Shown here piece by piece: positions 61,314-64,000 of a stretch of 64,000 nt of DNA (positions within the stretch are counted from its first letter, which is position 1; every line of letters begins with the position of its first letter). A program made the position numbers and the translations under genes. Origin of the DNA: Armatimonadota bacterium (GTDB lineage Bacteria > Armatimonadota > HRBIN16); assembly GCA_026003195.1 (NCBI GenBank), contig BPGU01000001.1, positions 977,398-1,041,397 of the forward strand, read 5' to 3'. The notes under the pieces are model-generated. The model was not told where the DNA came from. It saw only the letters and a program-made list of their open reading frames with translations, and did not search any database.

Positions 61314-61910
61314 ATGTCACCCGCCAGCACGCACAAACAGGAGTCGTGGCGTGCGCTGTGGGAGTACCGGCAAATGCTCGCCAGCTGCACCGACGAGGAG
61401 CTGCAGGACGTCTACTTCCACATCGACGTGTTGCAGTATCCGGAGAGGTATCGTGCTATCCTGGAGGAGCTGAGCCGTCGCGGGTTACAACCTGTTTCAG
61501 GGATAGAGCCTCAAATGAACGTGACAGATATTCCCGAACGGGTGCTTGCGATGTCCGTGTTCCGGTCGCACCCGATGGTGGCAGCAGGGGTGGCTTCGGC
61601 GTTGCTGGCGGGATACACGGCGGCGGTCACCTTTCTCTTCTGCCTTCCGCTTTACCTGCTGGCGGTGCCCTTCAAGGTGTTAAATCAGGTCAGTGCATTT
61701 TTCTATCTGCTCTGCTTTCCTTTCGCTCCGCTTGCTGCCGCCGGCTTCGGCAGAAGGGCAGGAGGTAGAGGCTGGTATAGCATAGCAGTTGCGCTGGGAG
61801 TCGTGCTGGGAGCAATGCTGTTCGCGGGCACGGGAGCATTGCACGTGGTGGTGCAGGCACTGTTCCACTCCGAGGGAGCGGGTGGCTTCTCACTGCCTGT
61901 CTCCTACTAA
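61314..61910 (+). CDS. Small membrane protein of unknown function
   Basis: Protein of 198 residues. The first ~75 residues are soluble and helical (ASCTDEELQDVYFHIDVLQY, then ERYRAILEELSRRGL), followed by three or four hydrophobic segments (VAAGVASALLAGYTAAVTFL, ALGVVLGAMLFAGTGALHVV). No family recognised. ATG at 61314 is chosen since it follows a good -10 box by 9 bases; a start inside the promoter is not plausible. It lies between the GH5-like gene, transcribed away from it, and the Ig-like membrane protein. Confidence 0.7.
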   Translation: MSPASTHKQESWRALWEYRQMLASCTDEELQDVYFHIDVLQYPERYRAILEELSRRGLQPVSGIEPQMNVTDIPERVLAMSVFRSHPMVAAGVASALLAGYTAAVTFLFCLPLYLLAVPFKVLNQVSAFFYLLCFPFAPLAAAGFGRRAGGRGWYSIAVALGVVLGAMLFAGTGALHVVVQALFHSEGAGGFSLPVSY

Positions 61911-61915
61911 CGCGC

Positions 61916-61944
61916 TTGATTTTTGGCTTGCAGTCTCGTATAAT
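61916..61944 (+). promoter_or_regulatory. Strong sigma-70 promoter
   Basis: TTGATT (61916-61921), 17 bases, TATAAT (61939-61944). It begins 6 bases after the stop of the small membrane protein gene and drives the leader ORF and the Ig-like gene. Confidence 0.75.
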
Positions 61945-61960
61945 TGCGGTGGAGGACGGT

Positions 61961-62017
61961 ATGTCACCAGGATGCACCGACACGCTGCTGTTTCTTTGTC
62001 TTTTCGCCTATATCTGA
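61961..62017 (+). CDS. 18-residue leader-type ORF with good ribosome site
   Basis: GGTGGAGGACGGT precedes ATG at 61961. The ORF reads MSPGCTDTLLFLCLFAYI and stops 19 bases before the next start. It is hydrophobic and contains two Cys. It may be a regulatory leader peptide for the downstream gene, a small membrane peptide, or chance. Confidence 0.4.
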   Translation: MSPGCTDTLLFLCLFAYI

Positions 62018-62036
62018 ACCCGAGAGGTAGTTGTGT

Positions 62037-63569
62037 ATGCCTGCCAGCACCACGATAGAGATCAAGGTCTCGCATGACGAGATTAAAATAGAACCGGGCG
62101 GAACCGCTCAGCTGCAAGTAGAACTGGTGAACACCTCGGACCAGCCGGACACTATTGGACTGGAGGTGGAAGGGCTGGACTACGAGTGGGTAGCGATACC
62201 CGTTCCTACCGTCACCCTGGCACCCCGTTCACAGGGCAGTGAAAAGATACTGCTGAAGATACCCCGACGCAGCGAAAGCACCGCAGGAGCGTATCCCTTC
62301 GTGGTACGCGCTCGCTCAATGGAGACAGGCGATACGGCTGTGGCGCCGGTGACGTTGCTGGTGGAGCCATTTGCCGCACTGTCGGTGGAACTGTACCCGC
62401 GCCGGGGGGTGTGTACCTACTGGAAACCGGTCAGCGAGTTCGAGGTCACCGTTCATAACCTGGGCAATACTCCACTGGATGTCCGTCTGTATGCGAGTGA
62501 CCCAGACGACGTGGGAGTGTACACCTTCGAGCGCGAGATGCTGAGTTTGCAAGCGGGGGCATCGGAGACCGTGGTGCTCAGTGTGGAACCCTCCCGTCGC
62601 GCTATGGTTGGGAGGAGCCAGATCGCCTCTTTCACCGTCACCGCACGTTGTCTGGACAATGCGTATGTGGCGGTGCATACGCAGGGACAGTTGTATACCC
62701 GTCCGCTGGTTTCGCCGGTGACACTGAGCGTGCTGGCTTTACTCCTGCTTGCACTGGGCGTATGGGCGTTTACCCGTCCCAAGCCGGTGGAGATACTGGA
62801 GTTCGCCGTTGAACCCTCTACTATCCAGCAGGGTGGTACCGCCATCCTTCGCTGGCATGTGGCGAACGCATCCGAAATCAGCATTACTCCCGACATCGGT
62901 GTGGTGAGAGAGAGCGCTGGCAGTCGGCAGGTCCTTCCTGCACAAACCACCACCTACCACCTGGTAGCGCGTGGACGCGGGGGTGTGGCGGAAAAAGAGG
63001 TGGTGTTGACGGTTCAACCGGCGCCGGAACCACCACCGCCCGCCATAGTCTCCTTCAAAGCGGAGCCTCCGCAGGTCACGAAAGGGGAGCCGGTAACGCT
63101 CAGCTGGCAGGTACAAAACGCGACGAAGCTGTTGCTCAGCCCGATTGGGGAGCTGGACCCATTGCTCACCTCAGTGCGGGATACACCTGCCGTGACCACC
63201 ACTTACACGCTGGTCGCCATCAATACCGCTGGGCGGAAGGTGGAGAAGAAAATCACCGTGAAGGTGCGTGACCCGAACGCGCTGGAAGTGCTGGAGTTCA
63301 AGGCGGAGCCATCGGTCATTACGGCGGGAGGAACCGTCACTCTGCGCTGGCGAGTTCAGGCAGCCTCACGAGTCATTATCGACAACGGAGTGGGGGAGGT
63401 AGCCCCTCAAGGAGAGACGACCGTCTCGCCAACAGAAGACACCACGTATACGCTGACTGCCACCAACGATGCCGGAGAGGTGGTCACCAAAAGCGTGAAG
63501 GTCACTGTGACCGCAACCCCGCCGGTGAGCACACCTCCGCCGATCAACCCTGCTCCACCGGGGCGTTAA
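62037..63569 (+). CDS. Single-span membrane protein with NEW3-like and three Ig-like domains
   Basis: Protein of 510 residues. The N-terminal ~220 residues contain two beta-sandwich domains in the style of NEW3/alpha-galactosidase-associated domains (AQLQVELVNTSDQPDTIGLE, EFEVTVHNLGNTPLDVRL). One transmembrane helix follows (LSVLALLLLALGVWAFT, about residues 227-243). Then come three similar ~85-residue domains with the pattern FxxxPxxIxxGGTxxLRWxV and TTTYTLxAxN, typical of bacterial Ig-like folds. No lipoprotein or classical signal was seen. It may be a surface or periplasmic adhesive scaffold. ATG at 62037 has GAGAGGT upstream. Confidence 0.78.
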   Translation: MPASTTIEIKVSHDEIKIEPGGTAQLQVELVNTSDQPDTIGLEVEGLDYEWVAIPVPTVTLAPRSQGSEKILLKIPRRSESTAGAYPFVVRARSMETGDTAVAPVTLLVEPFAALSVELYPRRGVCTYWKPVSEFEVTVHNLGNTPLDVRLYASDPDDVGVYTFEREMLSLQAGASETVVLSVEPSRRAMVGRSQIASFTVTARCLDNAYVAVHTQGQLYTRPLVSPVTLSVLALLLLALGVWAFTRPKPVEILEFAVEPSTIQQGGTAILRWHVANASEISITPDIGVVRESAGSRQVLPAQTTTYHLVARGRGGVAEKEVVLTVQPAPEPPPPAIVSFKAEPPQVTKGEPVTLSWQVQNATKLLLSPIGELDPLLTSVRDTPAVTTTYTLVAINTAGRKVEKKITVKVRDPNALEVLEFKAEPSVITAGGTVTLRWRVQAASRVIIDNGVGEVAPQGETTVSPTEDTTYTLTATNDAGEVVTKSVKVTVTATPPVSTPPPINPAPPGR

Positions 63570-63575
63570 AGGGGG

Positions 63576-64000
63576 TCAGCGCTTCATCAGGCGGAGTGGA
63601 GAGCTGCTTTTCAGCAGATACCAGCCGCTTCTGGGCAAGCGCCAGAGGGGTTGTGTGGACTGCCAGCGAGCCTTATCCTGCTGTAACATCGCTTTCCTGT
63701 CTTCCGTCTCTACACTCCACTGTCCTGAGGGCAGCCATACCTGTGTGGTCGCGCCGGGTGGGGTTATTTGCACCTCTTCCGATTCGCTCAACGCTTCGGT
63801 AAAAGCCCTCCACAGCGCAAGGGGCTGAGGTTCCGCCATGCGTGCGAAGGTCGCCCGGAGCACCGGACTGCCGTAAACGCTATCGATGTACAGCACCAGC
63901 CCGATGAGTGAACCCATTCCCCCGGCGTCCGTGCGCCTGAAATCTTTATCCGGGAAACCGCTGGTGAGCCAGAGTTGACGCAGCGGCAAGCAGCGCTGAT
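63576..64000 (-). CDS. Partial gene of unknown function, 5' end beyond window
   Basis: The frame is open to the right edge. About 141 residues are visible. MGSLIGLVLYIDSVYGSPVL resembles the end of peptidase MA-like or DUF4157 domains, where a helix with a YG step follows the active site, but the HExxH part would lie beyond the window. The C-terminus (WQSTQPLWRLPRSGWYLL) is beta-rich. Identity uncertain. It converges on the Ig-like gene with 6 bases between. Confidence 0.5.
   Translation of the reverse strand, partial: QRCLPLRQLWLTSGFPDKDFRRTDAGGMGSLIGLVLYIDSVYGSPVLRATFARMAEPQPLALWRAFTEALSESEEVQITPPGATTQVWLPSGQWSVETEDRKAMLQQDKARWQSTQPLWRLPRSGWYLLKSSSPLRLMKR

Noticed and set aside
1-64000. 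tRNA, rRNA or other standard RNA genes
   Set aside because: No cloverleaf with GGTTCRA-type T-loop and matching acceptor stem, and no rRNA core sequence, was noticed in the intergenic regions.

Overview
The window looks like a stretch of chromosome from a carbohydrate-degrading, moderately high-GC bacterium. Shine-Dalgarno sites are strong (GGAGG types), GTG and TTG starts are common, and genes are packed tightly. The mix of secreted glycoside hydrolases, heparinase-like and sialate-esterase-like enzymes, DUF6807 (PmoA-like) protein, URO-D-family pairs, a Gfo/Idh/MocA oxidoreductase and beta-helix proteins points to Armatimonadota or a similar hot-spring or soil heterotroph. That placement is inference from gene content; there is no rRNA or marker set here. 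No tRNA, rRNA or CRISPR array was seen.

Layout. 1-9.9 kb: an HDAC-like deacetylase cut by the window edge, a DUF697/EcsC-like membrane protein, a secreted beta-helix protein with dockerin-like repeats, then three sugar kinases (PfkB-type, PfkA, FruK-like). A two-gene AAA ATPase / TOPRIM-like (RloAB-like) cassette sits between the second and third kinase, and a family 5 uracil-DNA glycosylase follows. 9.9-11.1 kb is decayed: a Uma2-family gene with an in-frame TGA and a collapsed MNT-HepT toxin-antitoxin remnant. 11.1-20.3 kb: secreted esterase, a tandem URO-D-family pair, sialate O-acetylesterase and a frameshifted secreted glycosidase-like gene. 20.4-25.9 kb: a minus-strand group with YfhO-like protein, SecG, TatA, PmoA-like protein, a frameshifted HAD hydrolase and a TPR protein. 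26-37.5 kb: a GH42-like enzyme, an M14 carboxypeptidase, a PGRP-type amidase, an insertion sequence with clear ends and a 9-bp target duplication, and two GH2 enzymes. 37.5-39.3 kb: a self-regulated CsoR-like/OsmC/DUF302 operon convergent with lipB. 39.3-46.8 kb: a long minus-strand operon (oxidoreductase-GNAT fusion, M42 peptidase, pilin-like protein, sugar ABC transporter without its ATPase, nucleoside-hydrolase-like protein). 46.9-52.9 kb: D-2-hydroxyacid dehydrogenase, a serine protease/beta-helix protein, an OLD-family nuclease, a palindrome-rich intergenic element pair, and a secreted protein of unknown function. 52.9-64 kb: DUF6785-like membrane protein and heparinase II/III, a coiled-coil nuclease-like protein, a GH5-like enzyme, a small membrane protein, a short leader-type ORF with a strong promoter, an Ig-like-domain membrane protein and a partial gene.

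Functionally the region reads as a polysaccharide and glycoconjugate utilisation neighbourhood: secreted hydrolases and lyases release sugars, an ABC importer takes them up, oxidoreductases and sugar kinases feed glycolysis, and Tat and Sec components support export. Two probable anti-phage loci and several mobile or decaying elements are interspersed. The best candidates for something new are the paired hairpin elements downstream of the OLD nuclease gene and the RloAB-like cassette among the kinases.
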